Positions 1 to 14,247 of a DNA stretch of 64,000 nt are shown in pieces. Position numbers and translations under genes: made by a program. This DNA comes from Aurelia coerulea (lineage: Eukaryota > Cnidaria > Scyphozoa > Semaeostomeae > Ulmaridae). The stretch's first letter is position 1. Every line of letters starts with the position of its first letter. The notes below the pieces were generated by a model. That model was not told the DNA's origin and did no database searches. It worked only from the letters and a program-made list of their open reading frames with translations. The stretch is from assembly GCA_039566865.1 (NCBI GenBank), contig CM076959.1:11701501-11765500 (forward strand), in the 5' to 3' direction.

Positions 1-40
1 TCCAGTTGAGCTTTCACCACACCCAGATACACAACAAAAG
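1..40 (+). CDS. LRRC56: LRRC56-like exon (partial, cut by window edge)
   Basis: The frame starting at base 2 reads PVELSPHPDTQQK and stops at a consensus donor (AAAAG|gtatgt, donor at 41). It ends in phase 0, as the next exon requires. An NP-type turn is typical of the last LRR before the cap. Short and edge-truncated, so supported mainly by phase and context. Confidence 0.6.
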
Positions 41-3000
41 GTATGTGCACGGATGTTAACTAAAGTAGAACAGAATCTAAGGGCTGATCTGAGAGATAAG
101 AATTTATTGTGCTTTTATTTAGGCAACTGTTTTCACGATATGCCGTAGTGTAGAGTTGAGGATGGCACAATTATTAAAAGAAAACAGGCATTGACCAAAC
201 TGCTGATTGATTTGTGTACATTTTCCCTAAGTCTTTATGAAATTTGAATTTTAATGAAATGGCAGTTGTAAATCTTTTTTGCATATATTTGTCTTTGTGA
301 ACTCTAATCAGTGAAGAAAGTTTTCAGCAGAAAACAGTTCTTTTTTGTGACAATTAATTCACAAAAGACGACAAACACTGTGTGCTTAAAGCTTGGCTCA
401 CGCCAGAGAATACTCATTGGAAAAAAAGTTGATGAAAATGGCCTTCAAACTTATTTTGCCTCAATTTGAGATTTTTTCGGTGCCTTTGAGAACTTCCTTC
501 TGCATTTGGATGGAATCGAGCAATTTTTATTCCGTGTGGTAGAGATCGAAAAGCAGACTGAAGCTAAGCCTTGTTTTGAAATTGGTGAACAAAAGATCAA
601 TATGATAACCAATACTAAGTATGTGGGAGTTCAAATTGATGAAAAACTCCAATTGGCTCACCATATTGAACAAGTTAAGGCTAAGACACTACGAGCTCTC
701 GGTCTTATTAAGTATGCCGAGAAATGTCTTCCATCAGGTGATCTGCAGAAAATATATAGAGGAATTGTTGAGCCACTTTTCAGTTACTGCAGCTCGGTTT
801 GGGGTTGTTGTAGTGAAACCAAACTTATTTCTCTCCAAAAAATCCAGAATAGAGCTGCAAGAATAACTACAAATAGCCCTTATGATGCTTCTGCTGTCCC
901 ACTACTCCAAAATCTTGGTTGGCCATCAATTAAAGATCTCATCAGAAAAGAAACAGCATCGCTGACCTATAAAGCATTGAACTCACTTGCTCCTCAATAT
1001 TTAGGGGAACTCTTCACTAAATGCTCAGAGAGTAGTGTTCGTAATCTTCGCTCTACTGAAACAAACAATTTACAGATACCTCTTTTAAGAACATGCACAG
1101 GTCAAAAAGCATTTTCTTATCGAGGAGCAAAATTATGGAATGAGCTGAACACGGAAACTAAATTGGCGCCGTCCCTAGCTACCTTTAAAAAATTCATATG
1201 AGAGGTACATTTTATTTTTATTTTTACTTTATTTATACTCGAAAACATGTAATATATTAAGCTACATCTAGGTATTGTACATATTTTAATTTTCTTTAGT
1301 TTAGGCTTTCCTATTTTTGCACAGGTCAATTTGTAAAACAGTAACACTGAAATTAGTCACCTGTATAAATATTTAAAAATGAAATGAGAGATAAGCCACC
1401 AATGGTGTGTTTGATGTAAGTAAAGAAAATGCGGTATCCCCATACTCTCGAATGAACTAAGCTCAAATTTGTCAAATTTAGTTCATTCTTTTAAGTAGAA
1501 GAGTAGAACAATGGAATAGAAAGTAAGAGAATAGAATAGAGGAGCATTTGTTCGTAGCAAAACGGTATTTTGTGCTAAAAGATGATAGCAAATATGCTGA
1601 AACTTTCGCCAATGGCTGTACCGGTTGTCCCAGAAAAAAGGTTTCCCGGTTTGAGCTATTATTTCAGTAAAAGTGCATTTTATTTAACTGAAATTCAAAG
1701 AGGAATCTATCATATAATGCCCAACTTTGGTCTGAGCATTTCTTTCATTTCAGTATCTGCGCGTATTGATTTTCTGCCAATATTTTCTTGAAAAACAGAA
1801 TACCAGCTAAGGTCACGAAAGAGCCAAAAATAGTTAATCAATAAGATCGTTAAACCTGCAGCTGAAAGTCCAAGAAATCAAGCTTTTCTATTAAATTCCA
1901 ACAGTAAGTAGATTGAGCTCCATAAATGGAGCGAAGAAAGATAATAGTTGTCTGTTTTGTCCATAAAAAGTACACTTCCTAGCTAAGAAAAGGTCCTGTG
2001 GTCCGCACTTTGCATATTACCAAGTTTGATTGCCAATCCATGAAATTTACAAGCGTTTGTATGCTGTTCACACTACAATGTAAAACGTGGACGGAATGGA
2101 ACATATCTTTATAGCTAGATTTTTCTTGTCTTCAAGGGTTTTTCGCGTTGAAGGTTTTTCGGAAAATCGATATTTAGAGGTTTTTTAATCAGCAAATAAA
2201 TCGGCAAAAATTACTTGCATCCAAGTTGGTCGTTAAGCAAGAGATTGCCGTGCAAAACGTGACAATGGTCGTTTTTTCTGGAACTGTTCAAAGATGGAAA
2301 CTTTTTGCTGGGACACCCTGTGCTGTACTTCTTTATGTGCTGTACTTCGGAATTATTTGTTTGAAGACAGAAGTCCGGACAATGTGCTTATTTTGGATTC
2401 TGTCTTTGAAAGATGATTAATTATAGATACGGAGAGAAGTTTGAGGGAAACATGCAGTGGTAAATAGGCTTGTCTATAGATATAACAAAGAAAACACTCA
2501 GCTGCTTGATTGTTTCTTTGGTTATTCGTAGTGCATGGCACGTGTACAGCTTCAATCTGAAGAGATATTTTTAGATTTTTGCTCTTTGCAAATGCAAGCT
2601 TTGAACCTTGAACAAACCCTTTAAAGGAGGGGGGCTCATAATGATGCGCTTGTGGATTAAAGATCACAGCTTCGGCAATACTTTTCTGACACGAAGTATT
2701 TGAAATGCCACGCTTACTTTTTTACCGAGGATGCTGGCAGCACGGGGGCAGCGAGTATGATCGCTCCTCCTTCCTTCAGCAAACAGGGACGACGGGGCAG
2801 TGTGCACTTCCAAAATAACATTCTATTCGCAGGGCCTTGAGGCATTCAGTAAAATATTATGATAGAACAATAGGCCTGTATTTCTCTTTCAAAATTACTT
2901 AGTTCCATAAATACAGTATCGGTAAGATCGTTTCACCTAAATGGCCCACCTGTTTACAAAATACTATGAATAGCTGACAAGCATATACGATTCAGATTAA

Positions 3001-4480
3001 CATACATGATTTCATGTTATATTCGTAAATGTGGTGCCATTTTCATACATGGTAAATTATCAACCTCAACAGGGTGTCCCAAAAAATTGTGCCTCGTTTG
3101 CTTAAAGATTGCAACAAAAGGGCAAAAGATTCTCGCCAAACGTTTATATGATGTTGCTCTTCAGATGTTCAAATAGAATTTGCTGCCATCCCCGTAAAAA
3201 TCCGTTGACAGATGATGGAGCTATTACCTTCAGAAGACCAAATTTGCCTGATGACTGAAACAAGCGGTCGGCCATTTTGTCTTACTATTTTGCAATGATA
3301 AGTAGCTTCACGTGAGGTAAGAAATAATTTCTATGCAGTCAATGAGGATTATCGGAATTTTCACGAGAGCTATGACATTGGAGGCTACTGCTTCATTTTC
3401 CATCCATGAAGCTCTTTATCGCTGCAAAATATTAAGACAAAATGGCCGACCGCTGGTTTCAGTCATTGGGCAAATTTGGTCTCCTGAAGGTCATAGCTCC
3501 ATCATTTTTCAACGGATTTTTATCGGGACGGTAGCAAACTTTAATTGAATATCTGAAGAGCAACATCATGCAAAAGTTTGGCGAAAATCTTTTGCCCTTT
3601 TGTTCAATCTTAAGGCAAACGCGGCACAATTTTTTTGGGAGACCCTGTATTTATAGTAAACTATATGTCCACATAAGGTTAATTAAAGAAATGTTCTTGT
3701 CGTACGTTGTTGTTGTTGTTGGCCCCATTCTCGCCATTTTTTGTTGATTCGTTGTTGCTGTAGGCGTCGGTTCTCGTATCATGGTGTTGTATTTTTGTGC
3801 TTTGTCCTTTGACGTCAGACCTTCTTTCATCGTTCTTCGAGCTTCGCTTTTCCAATTTTGTTTTCGGTGCTTCTTTTCTTTGGTGCCATTTTCATATATT
3901 TGGCCTGCCTTGCCCTTTGCCATGCTGGTGTTCATGTCTTTGACGAACATAGCATCCTTGTAAGTATCTGCTACTTCTTGTTCTCCAGGACCTGAAATTT
4001 TACGACTACAGATCAGCCGTTTCAAAAGCAGTTCCCCATCTAAGAATACTCGATGATGAACCCTTCTTATTTGACATAATCAATGGCAAACCTGTCATTC
4101 GCTCGACATTGATAAACAAACAAAACAATGGAAATGACTTCAAAGAAGACATCTTATTGGTTCAGGATTGTTTGAAGGCACTTCCGGCCATTGATGAAGA
4201 TGAAAGTGACGACGAAGGTATGTTGACTGCGTTCACCTCTTATTCTTTCCCATCATTGAAGATTTATGCAATGTCTGTTTAAAAGGAACGTTTACCCTAT
4301 TTCTTATTTACTATCACTTTTGTCTACGATGATGGTCTTAGAAGTGCGTCAAAGTCGCGCCTTGCACATTCATCACCATTTTATCGTTACTAGATAATAT
4401 TTATCTATTATTAATATTATTATTAATAAAAATACACCACCATCAAAAATAGCAGAAAACAAAATATAAGAAAACTAAAC

Positions 4481-4544
<64 letters not shown>

Positions 4545-5166
4545 AGACGATATAACTGTTATAAATACAGCCCAATGATGTTGTAGACTACCAATTTTTG
4601 CTAGTCTAATAATTAAAAGTCATATCTACAAAGTCATAGAGTCATGATTGCTGGATAATTCCGCTCATAAATTTCTTCATGATGGTATCACTTTCCATCA
4701 GCACCGTCTTTTGCATAGTTTGACATATCTCTTCTACATCTTTCCTGTTATTCATTATCTTTGTAACTTGTTCCTCCAATCGTTTCATTCCATCCCCCAA
4801 ACACCCAATTATCAACGGCAAGATCTCAACGTCATATCCTGGTCTTTTCTCTCTAGTTGTGAATGTCAGCTGCTGGTATTTGTTCAGTTTTTCTCTGTGT
4901 TTATCACTTATATTACGTTCTTGTGGGCACGCCATGTCTACTATCCAAATCTTTTTATTTGCACCATCTTCCAGTGTTAAGTCCGTTATTATTATTATTA
5001 TTATTATTATTATAAAAAACAAAACTGTTAAAAGCAAAACGTTTCGATTATAAAATCTTCATCAGTAGATTACTGATGAAGATTTTATAATCGAAACGTT
5101 TTGCTTTTAACAGTTTTGTTTTTTATATACTTTTTTCTGTTATTTTTGATGGTGGTTTTGTTTTAA

Positions 5167-5242
<76 letters not shown>

Positions 5243-6947
5243 GTAGTTTAAGAGCTCCCAATCTCTCTTCTAAGTCACAAAGGACACTAAAAAATAGCTA
5301 AATTGGTGCAAAGCAGGAAAAATTCTATTGTTTGTCAGTTGTAAAGGTATTAGGTTTTTTAGATAGATTCATTGTAAATATAGCATTATGGTCATGTAAA
5401 TAATTTTAGGTGTAAACAACGTAATGTCTATAAATTCTCGGCTGCCTTGTAAAGTTTTTATACTGAAGAAGATTTTATATCGAAACGTTTTTGCGACATC
5501 CAACAGTTTTTGTTTTTATATTATTATCATTATTATTCAATGTTCACTCGGCGTTGATGTTGACTGCCGGTTAACTGCTGGATAGCAAGTCAAGTCCCTT
5601 GGCCTTGGGTATCCAGTACTTTTCTCAGGATCTTTGCAGTTCCCAACAGACACGCTTTTTGTAAAAGTTCTGTGCTGCACTCCACTTCAATTTTTTTCAA
5701 CAAATTCTCAAAGTTCTTTCCAATGGTACCCAGAGCCCCAATGATTATTGGTACAATCTTAACTTCCCTCACGTTCCATAACCTCTTGATCTCTCTCTTC
5801 AAGTCTTGATACAACTCAATTTTTTCCTTTTCTTTTCTTTCAATTCTTGTATCGAAGGGGCAGGATATGTCAATCAGCAAACACGATCGATCCTTTTTGT
5901 TTTCAAACACAATGTCTGGTCGGTTATGCTCCAGTCGATGATCTGTCTGTATGGGAAAATCCCATAATAACCTAAAGTCTTCTGTCACAATCACACTCTC
6001 TACTTTATGGTTGTACCATCTATCTCCATGGTCTAATCCTAGTTTTTGACATAACTTCCAGTGGACAATTTGAGCTACCTTGTCATGTATCCAGCCTTTA
6101 TATTGTACTTGTGCTAGCTGTTGACACTCAGAAGCAATGTGTGCAATTGTTTCATCCACTTTTCCACACAGTCTGCATTCTTTTGATACATTTTCGTTGT
6201 AAATGATGTTCTTTACAGAATTTGTTCCCACTGCTTGCTCTTGCGCTGCAAATATAGTGCTCTCTGTTTCTTTCTTTAATCCTGCATGGATTGTTGGATC
6301 TGAGTTGGACTGCATGGATGGATTGATCATTATTATTATTATTATTATTATTTGAATCATTATCACAGTACAACTGGTAATGCATAGTCCACTTTCAGGT
6401 TACATCCCGTAGCTTAAGAAATTGTGCATGCTGTCTCTGTAGAAAACATAAATAGTTCTTCCTGCTATTTAGTCTCTTATGTCCAGTACTTTTCTAATAA
6501 TCCTGGCCGTACCAATGAGGCATGCTTTCTGTAATGGCTGTATTCCCGGTTCAAAGTCAAGTGCTGCAATGTAATTCTTGAAATTTTTCGAGACTACTCC
6601 AAACGCCCCAATGACCACTGGTATTATTCTTTACTTCATCCTTCCACATTTTCAAAACTGGGTATTTCAGATCGTTATAATGTTACAGCTTCTCCTCCTC
6701 TTTCTGCTTTACTCGAGTGTCAAATGGACATGCTACATCGATTATCTGGCAACTCTTTTCTTTCTTATTAAGCCTTGAGAACGAACTGGGTAAAAAGCAA
6801 TATTGACAGGGAGGACGTATCATCAGAATGCAGAATGTGCGGGGAAAGGGACGAGACCATTGCTCATGTGGTATCTGAATGCCAAAAATTAGCACAGAGA
6901 GAATATAAAAGCTGGAGACATTATTATTATTATTATTATTATTATTA

Positions 6948-6985
<38 letters not shown>

Positions 6986-8969
6986 GTGTCAAGTAAGATT
7001 GAGGATTCTTGTTTCAGGTTGATAATACGCAGAGAAAACAAGACTAGTTTGTTTGAAAATTTTCCATCTATCGTAGACCTTCATCAGTCAAATAATGTTC
7101 GAATAAATGTTTTACAATCTAACGTTATCAAATGCGAATGTTGTGTTCCATAAATAAAAGGAGTCTAAAATTCTAACAATGAAATAGAGAACGGAGAACG
7201 ATTGATGTGACGAAACTTTATTAAACTGCTACATATGCTTGTATAGTTTATAATATGTCTTTCCGAGCTCATTAAGGCTAGAGTTTAATCCGTTTGGTTC
7301 TTAGTCAGGTCGCTACGGGGATTCACACTGGAAAAATTTGCGGGCGATTTAATTTTTGGTTTAAATCATACCTTTTACCTTCCTGATGATGATTTTAGTG
7401 GTTGGACGCCTTCAAATTACTTCAGTGGCGCCTCCAATCGAAGTTTAATCAGCGCTGCTTTGGGGCCTATCTTCCTTGGAGGCGGCCATATTGTTTTCAA
7501 TGTCAGACTTCTCGAGCAGATTGTGTTAAAGTCTAAATGTGCCTTGATTCCTCAATTAATTTGAAAACAGCCTCCTTTAATTCAAATTATTCAATTGAAT
7601 GTGGAAAATAACTGTTTCAGCGTATTTTCAAGGCGTTTAATCACGATTACGGGTAGGGGGCAACCGATAAGTTCTCGAGAAATATGACACAGACTTTTGT
7701 TGTCATCTGACATTACTTCCGCATGTTGAAATGTCTCGATCAGCCTTGAAAAGGCATGGTTTCATTTACAGTTTCGTATATTTTAAATTCACTACATGAA
7801 ATTTATAGTTTACTATACCAACAAATAACTAAACTACAAGGAAGTATACAGAGAAACGAGATAAACTGTATGGGAGGAAATTACTAAAAGGAGGAGCTCT
7901 CTCAATATAGTTACATACTAACCGAGGAGAGAAGTCAAAGGCCCAAACGTGCAAAATGCCCAAAGCCCAAAGTCAAAGTAGGATAAAGGAAAAGAGGTGA
8001 CAAACTAAACAAAGGGGACGTTGCAACCTCTCCCTCTTCTCTCTTCTTACCTAAAATGTCACAAAGAGAATCTCTGCCGTAATTATTGATGTTTTACATG
8101 TATTTTTGTAAGAAATTATCTGCAACGGAAACTCAACTCTCAGATCATCAAAAATTAAGAAACTTTAACATATTTTTACTTTATCTTCACTTGTTTCCTG
8201 TATCGTATTACTCAGAGGGTATTTGAGTAGTGCCTAAACATCGGAAAGGCTTGAAAAAATCTTGTTTTGAAATGTTCACGAGGGCATACGTGGTGAATAG
8301 TGAACATGAAGATTGTTATGGAACGTCTAAGAAACTCATAAGAAACTCTTAGTACTCATTAAAGAAATTTTCAATACTGGCCCAAATTCTTAGTTTCTTA
8401 TAAAGAAATATTTGCATAAGTTCTGCGCTAACTTTACTTCAATCCAAATTGAAACAAACTTCAATTATGGATTCTCATATCCGAGTTCGTTAATTCATGG
8501 AAACTTAAATCTGTCCTTGATATCAAATGTTTTCAACTTTGAACGAAAATGTCCAAGTTTTAATCCCAGGTAGGTGGAACTATGTATATTTTGGGTACTG
8601 AGGATGTGCAATCGGGAAAAGTATCGTTTTCACAAATACAAGGAAACTAAGAATTTGGGCTAGTACTGGAAACTTCTTAAAATTATAAGATTTTGATTAC
8701 TTGGAGTTTCTTACGAATTTCTTCAAGGTTCCATAACAGTCTTCGTGCTCATTACCTGTTCCCTCGCGAACATTTCAAAATAAGGAACAAAATAAATAGT
8801 TTCTTAATTTTTGGCAAAACATGTCGTATTGACGGTGGTTCCTGCAACAGCAAAAATGTGATTTATGCCGCTGAATGTATGAAGCATAAGCTAATATACA
8901 TCGGATATACATCCACAGCTTTAAGCCAAAGGTTTAATAAGCACCGGAGTGATGCTAAGCACGATCCGG

Positions 8970-9001
<32 letters not shown>

Positions 9002-10007
9002 TAATTTATTTAACGTAGGCTAAATAAAATAAAAAGAATAGCTAAATTACAGCTAATTTAGGCCTACTTTACAAAATTTACAAAATTTACAAATTAATTC
9101 CTAAACCTAATCAATAAAAACATTTAGTGGATTATTTACAAGATAAAAATCATGCCTTCCCTACGAGGCACGGAGCGACGCCCACCTCCCAGAGAGACGG
9201 CGGACACACCGCGCGAGGGAACCCCCACACGCATATCCTCAGCTGCGGTCGCCGCTGGGGTACAATTCCCCAGTTCAACCGCAGCCCAGTGCCTGCATCG
9301 TGAAGGGGATCTCACATCCCGCACAGCACATCCCCCATCCCAATGAGAAGCAGCGCATCGCCCCCCACCCCTGTGAGAAGGCTGATGAAACGTTTATCAT
9401 GTTAGAAACCCAACTCTTGGAATATATGTTTTGCAGAGCCTACAGTTGCATTTATCACCATTCCAACATCTGATTCGTTTTTTGAAAATAGGAAGGGTGG
9501 TTGATCGTTTTATTTCGTGCGGTAAAAACTGCCAAAGTTTATTTCCGAGGTAGGCTATGGTCTCAACTCCAAAGGACGTGGTTCGTACCTTTGGAATTTG
9601 AGCGTCATTGCCATGCCTTAGATTGCAGCTAATACCTCGCTCCATAAAAATATCCTTCATGAAAGGTGGATTTAGATCAGACTTTGTTTTAAAAATTTCC
9701 GTCATAAGCAACTGTAGGTTTCTTACATGGATGGGCACCGAATTGGTTTGCTCCAGGAGAGAACCAAAATCATTTCCGTGATCCTTGTACGCAATGCGCA
9801 GTGCCCTTTCGTGAACATGATTTATTCTATGGTTTAAAGTTCTTGTCATAAAACATCCAAACAAGTGGACAGTAGCTAAAATGCGATAACACAAATGCTC
9901 TCATTAGCTGCTGCAATTTGTCAGTGTCCATGTAGCAGGATATACGGGCAAGAGAATGGAGCTTTTGGCTGGCCTTTCTACATAGGGTCTTCACATGTCC
10001 TTTGAAA

Positions 10008-10048
<41 letters not shown>

Positions 10049-12607
10049 CAATTTCTTTATTGTTGGATTACAAATGACAAAAAGATAGCTAAAAGTAATT
10101 AGCTAATTTATTCCAACTTTAAAACATTAAAATACAAATATTACATAAGAAAAATAGTGGATAAAATATTTACAAGTCATCAAAAGTATACAGTGTAAAA
10201 GTAAAAGTAGATATCTAATAAGATTCATCATAAAAAGCCCAAATTCGGAATAAAAACGCGGCATAATTTACATGGACAATTTTCTCCGTTCCAACTTTTT
10301 ATTTTTGTTTTAAACTGACAAAGGGATTCTGAATTACGTATCGTTGGTGGTAACATTTGCCACAGTTGCGGACCTTTGAAACGGATGCTTTCTGTCCCGT
10401 TGTTGACAGATCTCACCCTAGGTTGAAATAATTCGTTATTGTTGCGCAGATTGTAATGACTTTCATTTTCACAGAAAATTTTCTGCATCAATGAAGGGTT
10501 CAGGTCATTTCTAGTTTTGTACATTTCAGTCATAAGTAGCTGCAAGTTCTTTGTATGAATAGTAACGGTACAGTCCTTCTCTAATAGCTCACTATAAGTA
10601 GATTCGGCATCCTTATAAGTAATTCTCAAAGCCCTTTCCTGTATTTTGTTAATTTTTTTGTTAAGCTGCCTGCTGTGAAACATCCAGATTAAAGGACAGG
10701 TTAGGATTGGAAATGCTGATGTTGTAAATAGCTCCGAAGAGAAGCTACTCGGAGTTCAAATTGACTGCAAACTTTCCTTCGATAATCATGTTTCCAAGTT
10801 GTGCCAAAAGGCTAGCAATAAACTTTATGCACTTGCTCGCATATCCCCATACATGGATCAGAGCAAACTAAGAACACTCATGAGGGCATTTATTACCAGT
10901 CAGTTTCAATACTGTCCTTTAATCTGGATGTTAAGGACCACACGAAAAATAGTGATCGATCAAAGGTTATACCGAGAAGAGTTTCCTCTCTACTTTCTTT
11001 CACACAGGCCTCGCCTATTTTGATGGTTATTTCATTATCTCCTTTCGCACCAAAAATCATTAAATGGCATTTGTCTTCATTTAGCTTCATACAATTGTTT
11101 GGAAACCACTCAGTTATTTTAAAGGCATCTTGTTCTAAATGCGCAATGACGGTTTCAATCCTAGGACCACACGCAGAAATTGTTGTATCGTCCGCATAGT
11201 TACAGATTTTGGTTTCCTCCAAAAACATGAATAAGTCATTCAGGTATATATTAAACAAAAGGGGTCCCAAGACTGAACCTTGTGGTACTCCCAGGACAGT
11301 TTTTGTCCACGTGCTGATTGAACCATTGACCTTTACCCTCTGCTTCCTATCGTTAAGATAGCTATGGATGAACAGCAATGCAGATCTATTGAAACCGTAT
11401 GCATTCAATTTTGCAATCAATAGTTCGTGATTTAGACAATCGAAGGCTTTCGAAAGGTCCGTCAGAACGGCCCCTGCAACGCCACCGTTGTCCAATGACT
11501 TCTTGCAGGTTTCCACAAAATTTAAAAGTGCATGCTGTGTACCATAGCCCTCTCGAAACCCACAAAGAAATGGGGACAAGAAGCTTTGGGCAAAAGGTAA
11601 CATTTGATCTTGCATCAACCTTTCTTAAATTTTCGATACTGATGGCAAAACTGTGATGGGTCGGTAGTTCTTTTTTGTAAATGCGTCCTCTTTTTTTAAA
11701 CAGCGAACTTATATCTCCGGCTTTCAGTTCTTCAGGAAAAGTACTTTTGGATAATCCAGAGTTGTACAAATTTTGAAAGACTGAACAAAATATAGCAGAA
11801 TTTTCCCTAAGAATTCTTGCAGGTATGCAGTTGATCGGAGAAGCCTTATTCGAATTAAGTTTTCTGATTTGGACGGCAACATCTTCAACAGTGACCTCTC
11901 TAAAATTAAATTCATCGGAAAACGTAGCTCTTTCTTTGATTATGCGTATGCTTGGGTGTGATTCAAATTTCTTTATAGCTTTGTCGATTGGATCTATTAT
12001 GTCATTTGCTGGCAGCAATAATGATTCATTAGCAGAGATCCCTAAGCTTTCTGTGATGTTTGCGAAATAATTGTTGAAAATCTCTGCAATTTCAGAGTCC
12101 TTACTTATCATTTTCCCGTCCTCAATCAAAGTGATGGATGAATTTAGCTGCACCTTGTCTGAAAATAGTGACACCTTGTCTGAAAATAGTGCAACGGAAC
12201 TGGGCAAACATTTTCACGAGAGTGAATCATGCAATTTTGATACGGATTTAAAGGTACATATCCTGCTGAGATTAGACGGAGATCGTGATAAATTAGAACA
12301 TTACGAAAACTTGTGGATATCGCGACTAGACTCCAGAGAACCAAACGGACTAAATTCTAGCCTTAATGAGCTCGGAAAGACATATTATAAACTATACAAG
12401 CATATGTAGCAGTTTAATAAAGTTTCGTCACATCAATCGTTCTCCGTTCTCTATTTCATTGTTAGAATTTTAGACTCCTTTATTTATGGAAAACAACATT
12501 CGCATTTGATAACGTTAGATTGTAAAACATTTATTCGAACATTATTTGACTGATGAAGGTCTACCATAGATCGAAAATTTTCAAAAAACTAGTCTTGTTT
12601 TCTCTGC

Positions 12608-12647
<40 letters not shown>

Positions 12648-14184
12648 TGATTTATACACAAAACCAACAGACACCCATCAGCTCCTACATCGCTCTTCCT
12701 GCCATCCTTATCATACTAAAAAGGGTATACCTTATGGCCAAGCCCTTCGTATTCGACGAATTTGTTCGGAGGATTCTTCGTTTAACGAACACTTGGCTGA
12801 TCTAAAATCTTGGCTTATTGATCGGGGATATAAGGGTGGGGAGATTGACACTCAGTTGGAGAGAGTCAAATGTTTGCAAAGGGATACCCTTTTAAATAGG
12901 GAATCTAAATCTAAGGATGGCACGAGGATACCCCTCGTCCTTACTTTTCATCCTGCACTTAATGGGGTTCATGAGATCTTGAGGAAATGTGAAAATATTC
13001 TTCTTGTTGATCGTGAGCATCGCAGGATTTTTTCGGGAAAACTTTTCGTCTCATTTAGAAGGGCCAAAAACTTGAAAGATACCCTGGTTCGGGCAAAATT
13101 GAAACCGGTAAACGAGGAGCTGGTGGAAAAGGGTACGCGTAAGTGCAATGGTAGAAGGTGTCAAATATGCCCTATGATGCGAGAGGGGTCCACGTTTTAT
13201 AATGCAGATAATTCTCGGTTTTTTAGAAACTTTTCAGGGGCGTATGACTGCAACTCGGATTTTGTAGTATACTTGCTACAATGCGAATGTTGCAATAAAA
13301 AGTATGTCGGTAGTACGAAGACTAAATTTCGCCAGAGATTTAACGTCTATAAATCGTATTTTCGGACCTACAAACAAAAGCGTCTCAGTGGTAATCTTCA
13401 TACGGGTAAGCCGGTCCCGCAGGCAAGCTTTTTCTCTCACTTTTTTGAACAAAATCATCGGGGTGAGTTTTTGGTAAAAATAAGCATCATCGATGGTGCA
13501 GGTGACGTATATTCGCTCCGTAGAAAGGAGCTATTTTGGCAGTATAAATTGGGTCTATTTTCTCCACAGGGCCTAAATGAAAGGGTAGCGGATGTCGAGT
13601 TGGACTTGTTTGCCTGCGGGAGCGCTTAATCCTTCTACCATTGCACTTAGATCTCAGGGGAGGGGGAGGAGATGCTGGCTGGTTAACTTCGTGCAATTTG
13701 CACGTGGTGTTGGGGTGGAATTCCCCATCGGGCCATTCGGGATTTAGCAACTTAAGCAAATCCTTGGAGGGTTACTGGCTGGCGTCTGTTTTCCTGTTTC
13801 CTTGTAAACATTTATATTTCGGCTGACACTCTCAATCCCATGTGGGTAAAAGGTTAAAAGATGGGCTGTATGATTGTAATTTTATGGTTTGGAATGTGTC
13901 TAGGGTATTTTTGTTTTTATCTAAATAAGTTTATGTTAATTTTGTTTACGCTGTAAAACGTCTGTATTATTGTAAGTCTATAGTTTGGAATGTATCAAGG
14001 GTATCGTAATTTTGATTTTATGTAAATTTTATGTTAATATAATTTTATTTACATTGTATATAAACCTGGCTGTCCGGAGTTGTAAAGTAAACTGATGAAG
14101 ATTTTAATCGAAACGTTTTTTAAAATAACAGTGTTTTTCATATATTTTATTTTCTGTTGTTTTTTGATGGTGCTTTTAGTTTAA

Positions 14185-14247
<63 letters not shown>

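Larger units (their letters stand above)
41..3988 (+). other. LRRC56-like intron 1
   Basis: Holds a 5'-truncated non-LTR reverse-transcriptase fragment (506-1200) and a foldback MITE (3070-3647). I recognise nothing in 41-505, 1202-3069 or 3648-3988. Confidence 0.7.

Noticed and set aside
3651..4025. 124-codon minus-strand frame overlapping an LRRC56-like exon
   Set aside because: Low complexity, opposite to a well-supported exon, no recognised domain.
8970..9004. Poly-His open frame
   Set aside because: Translation of a (CAT)n array; not a metal-binding protein.
9136..9346. Overlapping open frames on both strands in the GC-rich patch
   Set aside because: GC-rich DNA lacks stop codons by chance; no homology pattern.
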